Assembly (NCBI RefSeq): GCF_024753285.1
Contig: NZ_JANUGW010000005.1
Span: 62,001 to 126,000 of the forward strand
DNA length: 64,000 nucleotides
Reading direction: 5' to 3'
From: Massilia pinisoli
Lineage (GTDB): Bacteria; Pseudomonadota; Gammaproteobacteria; Burkholderiales; Burkholderiaceae_D
Part shown: positions 1 to 8,908 of the stretch, piece by piece
How the letters are laid out: the number at the start of each line of letters is the position of its first letter
Numbering within the stretch: the first letter of the stretch is position 1
Notes under the pieces: generated by a model
Seen by the model: only the letters and a program-made list of their open reading frames with translations
Told to the model about the DNA's origin: nothing
The model's database searches: none
Program-made: the position numbers and the translations under genes

Positions 1-225
1 CTGCACACGGCGGCCGGCAGCCCGCTGCTGCGCCAGACCTTGGCCGGGCTCGTCGACCGGCTCGGCGCCGGCTTCGTGCGCTGCCACCGGCGCGCAGCCG
101 TCGCCGTGCCCTGGATCGAGCAGGTCGTCACCCTGGACAAGGGCGACGGCGAACTGCTGCTGCGCGGCGGCGCCCGCGTGCCGTGCAGCCGCCAATACCG
201 CGCCGACGTGCTGGCGCGGTTGTGA
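1..225 (+). CDS. LytTR-type DNA-binding response regulator, C-terminal fragment
   Basis: Only the last 74 codons are in the window; the gene starts upstream. The visible part matches the end of a LytTR DNA-binding domain: the FVRCHRRAAV segment, then a short beta-rich stretch (ELLLRGGARVPCSRQYR) ending in a basic tail. In the family this domain binds DNA and usually follows a receiver domain, which cannot be seen here. Any partner sensor kinase also lies outside the window. Confidence 0.65.
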   Translation: MHTAAGSPLLRQTLAGLVDRLGAGFVRCHRRAAVAVPWIEQVVTLDKGDGELLLRGGARVPCSRQYRADVLARL

Positions 226-238
226 GGATTGAGCTCGG

Positions 239-1849
239 TCAGCCCTCCAGCGCAGCCAGCAGCCGCGTGCCGACCGGGACGCCCCAGCCCGTGCACGCAT
301 CCCAGCCGGCCTTCGCCGCATAGCCGCCGTTGTCGCCGCTCGTGATGTCGCGCGTGGCGCTGCTGCCCGCCAGCGGCCCGTACAACAGCGGATTGAGCCA
401 GCCGACGGGCTGCGCCAGCTTCTGGTTCAACAGCGCGACGAGGCCCGCCCACAGCGGCGCGACGGCGCTCGTGCCGCCGATCGTGTACGTCATGAAGTCG
501 ACGCGCACCCGGTAGCCCGTCGCCGGCGACGCATTGCCCGCCACGTCCGGCACGCCGCGGCCCACGCGTCCGCCGGGGTTCACGGATGCCGGCACGCCCG
601 CGCCCGCCTGCCACGACGGCAGGTCGAACACGTCGCTGACGCCGCCGCCCGTGGCGCTGCTCGTCGGGTCGTCGTTCCACACGGTTTCGCTCGTGATCGT
701 CGTGCCGGTGGCCGTCAGGCGCGTGCCGCCGCAGGCCAGCACGTGCGGGCTCGATGCGGGGAAGTCGGCGTGCGCGTGGCCGTCCGGCGTGCCGTTGTCC
801 GGGTTCTGGTCGCCGGCGCCCGCGTCGCCCGCCGCGCAGCACACCGTCACGCCCAGCGCGGCCGCGGCCTGGAAGGCGCCGTCCATCGCGGCGAGGCCCT
901 GTTCCGTCCAGTCCGATTCCGGCGCACCCCAGCTGATCGAGATCACGGACGGTTTATGCACGTCGTCGTGGACGGCGGCGGCAATCGCGTCGACGAAGCC
1001 CTGCTCGCTGTTCGGCGCGAAGTACACGGCGATGTGCGCCTTCGGCGCGACGGCGCCCGCCACTTCGATGTCGAGCATGACCTCGGCATCCGCGCTCCAC
1101 GGCAGCGACGGGCTGTTCTTGCCGCCGTCGACGGACACCGCGGTCACGCTGGGCGCCTTCATGCCCAGAGTCTTGAAATACGCTTTCAGGTCCGTGGTGC
1201 GGTAGCCGCCGCCCAGTTCGATGATGCCGATGCACTGGCCGCTGCCGTCCAGGCCGGGCGGGAAGTCGTACAGGTGCGCCATGTCGACGCCCGTGTAGCC
1301 GCCTGCTGCCTGCGCGTCCGCCATGGCGCCGGCCGGCATCGATGCCGCCAGCGCGGCCTGCGCCGAGTCGCGCGAAAACTTGAAGTGCGGCCGCGCGATG
1401 GGCACGTCCTCGATGCCGAACACGCCTTCGACGATGCCGTCCAGCTCCGGCGGCACGTGCACGGGCGCCGTGCGGCGGCGCGAGATGCCGGCGCCGTGCT
1501 CGACCCGTTCGATCGCCGTGCCGAACGCGGCCGCCACCTGGCCCGCCGTACCGGACAGCACGATGCTGCGCGCGGCCGGCCGGCGTTCGACGACGACGAG
1601 ACCGGACCGCTGCGCGAACGCGGCGACGGCGTCGAGGTCGGCGTCGCTGGCGCCGTGGCGCGCGGCGAACTCGGCGCGCGTGAGATAGGAGCGGCCGCCG
1701 CCCTGCGCATGGGGCGCCAGCAAGTCGGCCGACAGCGACGCGCGGCGGCGCACGAGGACGGTGACGTCGAAGCGTTCGTCGGCCGGCGCCGGTCCGAGCG
1801 ACCGCATGTCGGCACTTAGGGGGGGCACGCTGCCCTGGAGTTTGACCAT
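239..1849 (-). CDS. S53 family serine-carboxyl peptidase (sedolisin/kumamolisin-like)
   Basis: 536 aa. Residues about 20-155 form the pro-kumamolisin activation domain and about 180-536 the subtilisin-fold peptidase. The catalytic set is visible: Glu256 and Asp260 in the ExxxD pattern, oxyanion Asp342 in AAGDAG, and nucleophile Ser461 in GGTSAVAP. Asp and Gly residues near the C terminus (DITSGDNGGY, GWDACTGWG) fit the calcium site of the family. These enzymes are secreted acid-active endopeptidases that cleave off their own propeptide. No obvious classical signal peptide is seen at the N terminus, which is common in this family. It stands alone and is convergent with the LytTR gene. Confidence 0.92.
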   Translation of the reverse strand: MVKLQGSVPPLSADMRSLGPAPADERFDVTVLVRRRASLSADLLAPHAQGGGRSYLTRAEFAARHGASDADLDAVAAFAQRSGLVVVERRPAARSIVLSGTAGQVAAAFGTAIERVEHGAGISRRRTAPVHVPPELDGIVEGVFGIEDVPIARPHFKFSRDSAQAALAASMPAGAMADAQAAGGYTGVDMAHLYDFPPGLDGSGQCIGIIELGGGYRTTDLKAYFKTLGMKAPSVTAVSVDGGKNSPSLPWSADAEVMLDIEVAGAVAPKAHIAVYFAPNSEQGFVDAIAAAVHDDVHKPSVISISWGAPESDWTEQGLAAMDGAFQAAAALGVTVCCAAGDAGAGDQNPDNGTPDGHAHADFPASSPHVLACGGTRLTATGTTITSETVWNDDPTSSATGGGVSDVFDLPSWQAGAGVPASVNPGGRVGRGVPDVAGNASPATGYRVRVDFMTYTIGGTSAVAPLWAGLVALLNQKLAQPVGWLNPLLYGPLAGSSATRDITSGDNGGYAAKAGWDACTGWGVPVGTRLLAALEG

Positions 1850-2036
1850 GATTCACCTCACTGGAAGATGGCCGGCATTGAACCGGACCGGGATTCGTCG
1901 ATACGGACGTCGAACGGCGACGGCACCGGGCTTGCCGGTCACCATCTGCCAGTGTGCGCGCCCCATCGACGCACCTTTTGATTGGCGCTAACCAACGCTG
2001 CGGGAGCGCAGATTCGTACTACAATGCCAACGCTAC

Positions 2037-2050
2037 CGTGAGCGCTAACA
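2037..2050. promoter_or_regulatory. Possible LacI-family operator upstream of the Gfo/Idh/MocA gene
   Basis: The motif CGTGAGCGCTAACA is close to the palindrome TGTTAGCGCTAACA used by several LacI-family sugar regulators. A second GCGCTAAC core, inside TTGG-N6-CCAA, lies at 1982-1995, and an AACGCTACC core sits about 10 bp upstream of the main site. The site is about 50 bp before the start codon at 2100, where a repressor could act. This rests on motif resemblance only; no regulator gene is nearby. Confidence 0.35.
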
Positions 2051-2099
2051 TTTCCCGCCCGCGGCGGAGTGTTTCGGACCAAACGACCAAGGAGACGAG

Positions 2100-3209
2100 A
2101 TGTTCAACAAGAATCGGCGCGGCGTCGTCTTCGCCGCCGGCGGTGCGCTGGCGGCGAGCGCGATGGGCGACATGGCATGGGCGGCCCCGCCCGACCGCAA
2201 GCTGGGCTATGCGATCGTGGGCCTGGGCTCCTACGGCCTGGGCGTCATCATCCCGCAATTCAAGAACTGCAGGAACAGCCGCCTCGTCGCGCTCGTCAGC
2301 GGCGATCCGGCCAAGGCGAAACGGGTGGCGCAGGAATACGGCGTCCCGGACAAGAACATCTACAACTACGACAATTACGACGAGATCCGCAACAACCCGG
2401 ACATCGACATCGTCTACGTCTGCCTGCCCGTGTCGATGCACGCCGAGTACACGATCCGCGCCGCCAAGGCCGGCAAGCACGTGCTGTGCGAAAAGCCGAT
2501 GGCCGTGTCGTCGGCCGAATGCGAAGCGATGATCGCCGCCTGCCGCCAGGCCGGCAAGAAGCTCATGATCGGCTACCGCTGCCACTTCGAGCCATACAAC
2601 CTGGAAGCCGTCCGCCTTGCGCGCTCGGGCGCGATCGGCAAGCTGCGCTACTTCCGCTCGGAGCACGGCTTCACGTTCAACGACCCGAACGCCTGGCGCC
2701 TGAAAAAGGCGCTGGCGGGCGGCGGGTCGATGATGGACATCGGCATCTACGCCCTCAACGCGGCCCGCTACATGACGGGCGAGGAACCGGTCGCCGTGTA
2801 TGCCCAGGAAACGACGGACCGCAACGATCCGCGCTTCCGCGAAGTGGAGGACAGGATCGGCTTCCAGCTGGAATTCCCGTCCGGCGTGATCGGCTCGTGC
2901 ATGTCGATGTACAGCGCCAATCAGAATCACATCCTGCTGATGGGCGACAAGGGCCGCATCGAGATGGAACCGGCGACCGGCTACTACGGCAACCGCATGT
3001 GGATCGGCAATGGCCGCGAGAAGGAAGTCACGCCGCCGCCCGGTCCCGGCGCCACGCAATGGGCCGGCCAGCTCGACCACATGGCGCAATGCGTGCTGCA
3101 AAACCGCGAACCGATCGTCGGCGGCGAGGAAGGCTTGCGCGACCTGCGCATCATCGAGGGGATCTACCGCTCGGCGCGCGAACAGAAGCGCGTCGTGCTG
3201 AAGGCCTGA
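2100..3209 (+). CDS. Gfo/Idh/MocA family oxidoreductase, exported type
   Basis: 369 aa. The N terminus has twin arginines (residues 6-7) followed by a hydrophobic Ala/Gly stretch to about residue 29, resembling a Tat signal, as in the periplasmic glucose-fructose oxidoreductases. The Rossmann motif GLGSYG is at 41-46 and the family EKP motif at 131-133. The C-terminal half has the usual alpha/beta substrate domain (GGGSMMDIGIYALNAARY). NAD(P)-dependent oxidation or reduction of a sugar or inositol is likely; the substrate cannot be told. An AAGGAGA ribosome site lies 5 nt before the ATG. Converges with the lactonase-like gene. Confidence 0.88.
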   Translation: MFNKNRRGVVFAAGGALAASAMGDMAWAAPPDRKLGYAIVGLGSYGLGVIIPQFKNCRNSRLVALVSGDPAKAKRVAQEYGVPDKNIYNYDNYDEIRNNPDIDIVYVCLPVSMHAEYTIRAAKAGKHVLCEKPMAVSSAECEAMIAACRQAGKKLMIGYRCHFEPYNLEAVRLARSGAIGKLRYFRSEHGFTFNDPNAWRLKKALAGGGSMMDIGIYALNAARYMTGEEPVAVYAQETTDRNDPRFREVEDRIGFQLEFPSGVIGSCMSMYSANQNHILLMGDKGRIEMEPATGYYGNRMWIGNGREKEVTPPPGPGATQWAGQLDHMAQCVLQNREPIVGGEEGLRDLRIIEGIYRSAREQKRVVLKA

Positions 3210-3210
3210 T

Positions 3211-4146
3211 TCAGTAAGGCGACCCCGTGACGGCGAGCCGGACCTGCCAGATGGCGCCGGCGCCCGTCAGGTACAGCGTCTTGCCGTCCGCGCCGCCGAA
3301 TGCGGCATTCGTGACGTTGGCGTCCGTGCGGATCGTCGCCAGCTCCCTGCCCTGCGGCGTGAACACGCGCACGCGCTTGGCCGTGTGCTCGCTCACGTAG
3401 AGATTGCCGTGGCAATCGACGGCCATGCCGTCCGGGATTTGCAGGCCGCGCACGATGTCGCGCCCCGCGCCCGGCACGCCGTCCACGATCGGGTAGGCGC
3501 GCAGCAGGCCGTCGCCCGCGTTCACGTACAGCACGTCGCCGGCCGGCGACAGCGACACGCCGTTCGGATTCGGCCGGCTGCCGTCGACCAGCGTCACCGT
3601 GCCGTCCGTGCCCACGCGGTACACGCCCGTGACGGGCTGGCCGCCGGGCGCCGCCGTCTTCTGGTAATCGGGGTCCGTGAAGTACATCGTCCCGTCCTTG
3701 GCGATGGCGATGTCGTTCGGCGAATTGAAGACGGCGCCGTCGTACGTGCCTGCGAGCGTGGCGCGCTTGCCGTCCGCGAGCGCGTAGCGCGACAGGGCCT
3801 TGTACTTGTGCGTAGCCGCGACGAGGTCGCCGTGCGCGTCGACGGCGAGACCGTTGCTGCCGCTGTCCTCGATGACCGTCGTCACGCGGCCGTCCAGGTC
3901 CAGCTTGCGGATGCGCGACGCGTAGCCGGGGGCGAGGCTGAAATCGGAAAAATACAGCGCATCCTTGATCCACACGGGCCCTTCGTACAAGCCGGACTCG
4001 CTGCGCGACGGTTGCACCGCGGCGACCCGCTCCGCGCGCAGTTCGCCGGACGGGGCCGGGCCGCAGGCGGGCGCCGCGTGGACGGCGGCCCCGTACGACA
4101 ATGCGAGCAGGACGGCGATGCGGAGACGGCGGGCTTGGTTGGACAT
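3211..4146 (-). CDS. SMP-30/gluconolactonase/LRE family protein, exported
   Basis: 311 aa when started at 4146, where MSNQARRLRIAVLLALSYGA forms a normal Sec signal peptide ending near AVHA-AP; longer upstream extensions run into non-coding Arg/His-rich sequence. The six-bladed propeller pattern of the SMP-30 family is clear: EGPVW near the mature N terminus, SNGLAVD, SPNDIAI followed by MYFTDPDY, and PDGMAVDCHGNLYV, which carry the metal-binding Glu, Asn and Asp residues. Members hydrolyse sugar lactones or organophosphates, typically with calcium. Its convergent neighbour is a predicted exported sugar oxidoreductase whose product could be a lactone; that link is an inference. Confidence 0.85.
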   Translation of the reverse strand: MSNQARRLRIAVLLALSYGAAVHAAPACGPAPSGELRAERVAAVQPSRSESGLYEGPVWIKDALYFSDFSLAPGYASRIRKLDLDGRVTTVIEDSGSNGLAVDAHGDLVAATHKYKALSRYALADGKRATLAGTYDGAVFNSPNDIAIAKDGTMYFTDPDYQKTAAPGGQPVTGVYRVGTDGTVTLVDGSRPNPNGVSLSPAGDVLYVNAGDGLLRAYPIVDGVPGAGRDIVRGLQIPDGMAVDCHGNLYVSEHTAKRVRVFTPQGRELATIRTDANVTNAAFGGADGKTLYLTGAGAIWQVRLAVTGSPY

Positions 4147-4289
4147 GGAAGTCTTTCGTTCGACGGTCGAAGAAATTGATTGTAGCGCAATGTGGCGTAC
4201 ATACAACGAATGAATCGACTGTAATGTTATTGCCGTGTGGAAATGTTTACAGTCATCACCGATCCCTCGACATCCACAGGAGACGTCCC

Positions 4290-5777
4290 ATGCTGAAACG
4301 GTCCCACATTCCCTCTTGCCTCGTCCTCGCGGCCATGGCCGCTGCCGTCCTGTCCGCCTGTGGCGGCGGTGGTGGCGGCAGCAGCGGCACGACCACGCCC
4401 GTCGCCGCGGCACCGACGCCCGCGCCGGTCACGGCCGGCGTCTCGACGGTCGCCGGCACGGTGACCGGCTTCGGCAGCGTGATCGTGGATGGTGTGCGCA
4501 TCGACGACTCCACCGTGGCCGCCGGCAAGGAGCTGGACGACGGCACCGTGCAGCACGTGGAATTGAAACTGGGCCAGCATGTCGAGGTCCAGCATGACGG
4601 GCAGCTCGTCGCGACGCAGGTGCGCGTCGTCGCCGAAGTCGAAGGCGCCGTGTCCGCAGTCGACGCCACGGCCGGCACGCTGACCGTGGCCGGCCAGACG
4701 GTCGCGGTGAACACGGACGCGACGGCGGGGCCGGTGACGATCCTCGAAGGCTATGCGTCGCTGTCTGCCGTGCAGGTAGGCGACCGTATCGAAGTGCACG
4801 GCATCGCGAAGACGGATGCGACGGGCAAGGCGACGGTGCAGGCCACGCGCATCGAGAAGGCGGGCGTGTCGGCCGCCACCGCGGACCACGTGGACGGTCT
4901 TGTCGCCAATCTGTCGACGTCGGCCCACACGTTCCAGGTCGGCGGTCTGCTGGTCGATTACGGCACATCGAAGGTGCTGCCGGCCGGCGCCACGCTCGCC
5001 AACGGCGTCGACGTCCACGTGGCCATTCCGCTCGGCACGGTGGCCGCCGGCACCGCGGTGAAGGCGACCGTCGTCAAGGTGCGCGACCACAAGGCGGAAG
5101 CCGGTGCGAAAGATTCGGAGCTGGGTGGCGCCATCTCGGCAGTTGACCCCGGCGCGAAGACCGTCACCATCAACGGCGTCAAGGTCGACCTGTCCGCCGC
5201 GACCTACGACCCGATCGGCAAGACGTTCACGGACCTGAAGGTCAATGGCTATGTCGTGGTCAAGGGTTCGTACGGCACGGACGGCACGCTGAAGGCCTCG
5301 ACCGTCGTGCTGCGCGGGGTCGAGCAAAGCAAGGACAAGCAGGTCGAGCTGCACGGCAGCGTGGCAAACTTCGTGTCCGTGTCCAGCTTCACCGTGCGCG
5401 ACGTGAAGGTCGACGCCACCGGCGTGGCGCTCGATGCGGCGACGTGCGGCACCACCCAGCTCGCGAACACCTTGCAGGTCGAGGTCACGGGCGTGCTGAG
5501 CGCATCCGGCCAGGTCAAGGCGAGCGCCATCACCTGCGAAAAAGCGGGCGACGTGCACGCGGTGCTCTCGCGCATCGGCACCGCGAGCAAGGTCGACACG
5601 ACGGCGAAGACCTTCGCGCTGACGACGGACAAGGAAACGCTCAACGTCCAGTGGAGCGACGTGACGCTGTTCCGCGACGCCACCGCCGACACGCTCGCCG
5701 GCAAGAAGCTGGAAGTGCAAGGCACGAACAGCGGCGGCGTACTGCACGCCGTCAAGATCGTCGGCCAGCACGACTGA
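4290..5777 (+). CDS. DUF5666 domain lipoprotein
   Basis: 495 aa. The start at 4290 follows an AGGAG ribosome site and gives a lipoprotein signal ending LSAC followed by six glycines, so the mature protein should be lipid-anchored. The rest is a series of 60-75 residue beta repeats of DUF5666 type, recognisable by recurring V-x-G-x-V and 'G-x-V-E-V-x-G' phrases (for example GQHVEVQHDGQLVATQVRV, DRIEVHGIAKTDA, KKLEVQGTNSGG). Function is unknown. Divergent from the SMP-30 gene with about 140 bp between them, which must hold both promoters. Confidence 0.8.
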   Translation: MLKRSHIPSCLVLAAMAAAVLSACGGGGGGSSGTTTPVAAAPTPAPVTAGVSTVAGTVTGFGSVIVDGVRIDDSTVAAGKELDDGTVQHVELKLGQHVEVQHDGQLVATQVRVVAEVEGAVSAVDATAGTLTVAGQTVAVNTDATAGPVTILEGYASLSAVQVGDRIEVHGIAKTDATGKATVQATRIEKAGVSAATADHVDGLVANLSTSAHTFQVGGLLVDYGTSKVLPAGATLANGVDVHVAIPLGTVAAGTAVKATVVKVRDHKAEAGAKDSELGGAISAVDPGAKTVTINGVKVDLSAATYDPIGKTFTDLKVNGYVVVKGSYGTDGTLKASTVVLRGVEQSKDKQVELHGSVANFVSVSSFTVRDVKVDATGVALDAATCGTTQLANTLQVEVTGVLSASGQVKASAITCEKAGDVHAVLSRIGTASKVDTTAKTFALTTDKETLNVQWSDVTLFRDATADTLAGKKLEVQGTNSGGVLHAVKIVGQHD

Positions 5778-5780
5778 CGT

Positions 5781-6443
5781 TCAGCCCTCCGCTGCGGCAG
5801 GCGTTTCCCACGAGTCGACATACATCATGGCCGACACCGGGTGGCGCTTGTCCCAGCCTTCCGCCTCGAGCATGGGCGCGGGGTAGAACTCGGCGACGTG
5901 GCCCACGCACAGCACCGCGATGGGCTCGCTGCCGTCGGGCATCTTGCACAGCGCGCGGATGCGCTCGGGATCGAACAGCGACACCCACCCCACCCCGATG
6001 CCCTCGGCACGCGCCGCGAGCCAGAAGTTCTGGATCGCGCACGACGCCGACGCCAGGTCCATGTGCGGCATCGTGCGCCGTCCGAACACATAGGGCTCGC
6101 GCTTGTCCATCAATGCGACCACCACCACCTCCGCACACTCGAGGATGCCCTCGACCTTCAGGCGCATGAAATCCGCCGACCGCTGGCCGAGCGCGTCCGC
6201 AGTGCGCACGCGCTCCTCCTCGACGCTCGCGTGAATGAGGCGGCGCAGGTCGCGGTCGGCGATCCGGATGAAGCGCCAGGGCTGCATCAGGCCGACGCTG
6301 GGCGCCTGGTGCGCGGCCGTGACGAAGCGTTCCAGCTGTCCGGGCTCGAGAGGCGTCGACAGGAAATGGCGCATGTCGCGCCGCGTGCGGATGGCGCGGT
6401 AGACGCCGTCGATTTCGGACGGCGCAAAGGCATGGGGATTCAT
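5781..6443 (-). CDS. bluB: 5,6-dimethylbenzimidazole synthase
   Basis: 220 aa from the ATG at 6443. Nitroreductase-fold protein with the BluB hallmarks RTRRDMRHF near the N terminus, QAPSVGLMQPWRFI in the middle, and GVGWVSLFDPERIRAL. BluB destroys bound reduced FMN with oxygen to make dimethylbenzimidazole, the lower ligand of vitamin B12. No other cobalamin genes are in the window, so it may support cobalamin remodelling or salvage. The ribosome site is weak. Converges with the DUF5666 gene, 3 bp apart. Confidence 0.9.
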   Translation of the reverse strand: MNPHAFAPSEIDGVYRAIRTRRDMRHFLSTPLEPGQLERFVTAAHQAPSVGLMQPWRFIRIADRDLRRLIHASVEEERVRTADALGQRSADFMRLKVEGILECAEVVVVALMDKREPYVFGRRTMPHMDLASASCAIQNFWLAARAEGIGVGWVSLFDPERIRALCKMPDGSEPIAVLCVGHVAEFYPAPMLEAEGWDKRHPVSAMMYVDSWETPAAAEG

Positions 6444-6528
6444 GATCGTGACCGGAAACGGTTGGGTCGGCGGTTGTGCGGGATGCGCAGTGTACGGGAC
6501 GGCCTGCGCGCGCGGCAAGCCCGGCCGC

Positions 6529-7041
6529 TCAGGCCGGCACGCCCGCATCACGCAGGCCCGCGCGCACGTGCTCCAGGTGCGCACACGCCGTCGCGCGGCC
6601 ATCCTTCGCATCCCGCAGCGCCATGTGCCAGTAGCCGACGACGGACCGCAGCTGGTCCGCATCGTTCGTGCGCTCGATGCGCCCGACGACCTCCGCAGCC
6701 AGGAGGCCCAGGTGGGCTTGCGCCGTTTGCACCATGTAGCGCTTGACCCGGGCGACGTGCGCGTCGTGCTCGCCGCGCGACGTCTCCCGCGCCCTCTCCG
6801 GCTGCGCCGCGGGCGGGCCGCCGTCCGCCGCACGGGGCTCGATCAAGTCCAGCGCCAGCAACTGCCCTACGATGTCGGCCACCTGCCCCGCCGTCATCAG
6901 CGACGCGAGCGCGCCGCACGGCTTGCGGCCGTCAAGCAGGATGAGGACAGTGCGCTGGCGGCCGTTCAGGCCCATGCCGCGCGAGGCGACTTCGTCGCGG
7001 CCTTTCGCGGTCTTGGCATAGATGGAGGTGTCGAGGGCCAT
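6529..7041 (-). CDS. Conserved hypothetical protein, winged-helix-like N terminus
   Basis: 170 aa from the ATG at 7041; a TTG 21 bp upstream is possible but less likely. The N-terminal half (KTAKGRDEVASRGMGLNGRQRTVLILLDG) resembles small winged-helix or regulatory proteins common in Burkholderiales, ending in a leucine-rich part (IVGQLLALDLIEP). The middle is Pro/Ala/Glu-rich and the C-terminal part looks helical. No enzyme motif is visible. A cytoplasmic regulatory role would be a guess. Confidence 0.6.
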   Translation of the reverse strand: MALDTSIYAKTAKGRDEVASRGMGLNGRQRTVLILLDGRKPCGALASLMTAGQVADIVGQLLALDLIEPRAADGGPPAAQPERARETSRGEHDAHVARVKRYMVQTAQAHLGLLAAEVVGRIERTNDADQLRSVVGYWHMALRDAKDGRATACAHLEHVRAGLRDAGVPA

Positions 7042-7213
7042 GAGAATAATTCTATGCGGCAATTATGACGACTCCGTTTCAGGCCCGTCCGCACCCGTTT
7101 TATGAAATCTTCCAATCTCGCGAACACTATTGTCCACGACGCACGCGCGCCGCGGACCACGGACTATCATTGCGGGTTTTGCACGTTCCAATAACGATAA
7201 CGGAGATAAAACA

Positions 7214-8770
7214 ATGGCGCACCGAACGCTTCGATGCCTGCTGTTCACCGGCGTGCTCGCATGCCACCTGCAGTCTTTCGCGGAGGATGCGTATGCACCG
7301 CCGCTCCGGCCTGGTCCCTACACCAGCGCCGATGCCTCATTCCAGCAATACCGCGTACCGGAATGGTTCCGCGATGCCAAATTCGGGATCTGGTCGCACT
7401 GGGGTCCGCAGGCCGTGCCGCGCGCGGGCGACTGGTATGCGCGCAATATGTATATCCAGGGCCAGCCGCAGTACGAGCACCACCTGAAGCACTACGGCCA
7501 TCCGTCCCGCGCGGGCTACAAGGACATCATTCCGCTGTGGAAGGCCGAGCGCTTCGATCCGGATGCGCTGATGGCCCTGTACGTGAAAGCGGGCGCGAAA
7601 TACTTCGTCAGCATGGGCGTCCACCACGATAACTTCGACCTGTGGAATTCGCACACCCACAGCTGGAACGCCGTCAACATGGGGCCGCACCGGGATATCG
7701 TAGGCGCCTGGCAAAAGGCGGCGCGCAAGGTTGGCCTGCCATTCGGCGTGTCCGAACACCTGGGCGCCAGCTATGGGTGGCTCGCGCCCAGCCACGGCCA
7801 CGACACGACCGGGCCCATGGCCGGGGTGCCGTACGACGGCGCCGATCCCGCCTACCAGGAGCTGTATCACCCGGCCCACGACGAAGCGCTCCACAGCAAC
7901 CTGGACAACTGGTATGCGAAGAATCCTGCGTGGCATGAGGAATGGTTCAAGCGCATCAGCGACCTCGTCGACACTTATCACCCCGACTTGCTGTATTCCG
8001 ATGGCGGCCTGCCGTTCGGGACCGTGGGCCGCACCTTGCTCGCAAACTATTACAACGGCAACCTGGCGGTGCATGACGGGCACCTGACGGCCGTCTATAC
8101 CCACAAGGCGCAAGGCGCCGGCGACTTCAACGCCGGCGAAGGCGTCCTCGACGTGGAACGCGGCGTGCTGGCCGGCATCAATCCGCAGCCGTGGCAAACA
8201 GACACGTCGATGGGCGACTGGTTCTACAGCGACGGCTACAAATACAAGTCGACCGCCGAGGTCATCTATATGCTGGCCGACATCGTCAGCAAGAACGGCA
8301 ACCTGCTGCTCAACGTCGTGCAATATGCGGACGGCAGCCTGCCGCCCGAGTCCCGACGTTTCCTGGACGAGATGGCTGCGTGGATGAGCGTCAACGGCGA
8401 TGCGATCCATGGCACGCGGCCATGGAAGGTGTTCGGCGAAGGACCGACGCGAACGGCGGCCGGCGCCATGAAGGAAAGCGGGAACTATACGGCGGAAGAC
8501 ATCCGTTTCACCGCGAAGGGCAATGCCGTGTACGCCATCACGCTCGGCGTCCCGGTCAAGCAGGTCGTGATCCATGCGCTCGGCAAGGACAGCACCTATG
8601 CCGCCGGACCGATCCGTTCTGTACGCCTGCTGGGCAGCAAGGCAAAGCTGGCCTGGACGCAGCGCGACGATGCACTCGTCGTGACGTTGCCGGCGCGCTT
8701 GCCGACGGCGCATGCGTCTGCGCTGAAGATCGAGTTGTCGCAGCCGACCACCGCGCTCGGCGCGCTCTGA
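7214..8770 (+). CDS. Alpha-L-fucosidase, GH29, exported
   Basis: 518 aa. The start at 7214 follows a GGAGAT ribosome site and opens with a Sec signal peptide (about residues 1-24, ending SFA-ED). The GH29 core is clear: FGIWSHWGP at 57-65, VHHDNFDLWNS at 137-147, and LLYSDGGLPFG with the expected nucleophile Asp263. The later NGNLLLNVVQYADGSLP and WKVFGEGPT segments are also typical. The C-terminal 120 residues form a small beta domain. It should release alpha-L-fucose from glycans in the periplasm or outside. No fucose uptake genes are in the window. Confidence 0.93.
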   Translation: MAHRTLRCLLFTGVLACHLQSFAEDAYAPPLRPGPYTSADASFQQYRVPEWFRDAKFGIWSHWGPQAVPRAGDWYARNMYIQGQPQYEHHLKHYGHPSRAGYKDIIPLWKAERFDPDALMALYVKAGAKYFVSMGVHHDNFDLWNSHTHSWNAVNMGPHRDIVGAWQKAARKVGLPFGVSEHLGASYGWLAPSHGHDTTGPMAGVPYDGADPAYQELYHPAHDEALHSNLDNWYAKNPAWHEEWFKRISDLVDTYHPDLLYSDGGLPFGTVGRTLLANYYNGNLAVHDGHLTAVYTHKAQGAGDFNAGEGVLDVERGVLAGINPQPWQTDTSMGDWFYSDGYKYKSTAEVIYMLADIVSKNGNLLLNVVQYADGSLPPESRRFLDEMAAWMSVNGDAIHGTRPWKVFGEGPTRTAAGAMKESGNYTAEDIRFTAKGNAVYAITLGVPVKQVVIHALGKDSTYAAGPIRSVRLLGSKAKLAWTQRDDALVVTLPARLPTAHASALKIELSQPTTALGAL

Positions 8771-8908
8771 CCCGACGGACGGCGGCCGCTCCGGTCGCCG
8801 TCCGGCTCGCCCCACCCCGCTCCCGCCTCGCCACATTCCGCTCGCGTGGGCGTGGAGCCGGTCCTAGTCTGGCGTTGTTCCTTCACCGATCAACCACGGA
8901 CGCCCGCC

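Noticed and set aside
3211-4413. A 400-residue start for the SMP-30 protein
   Set aside because: The first 89 residues overlap the divergent DUF5666 gene and lack coding character; ATG 4146 gives a proper signal peptide.
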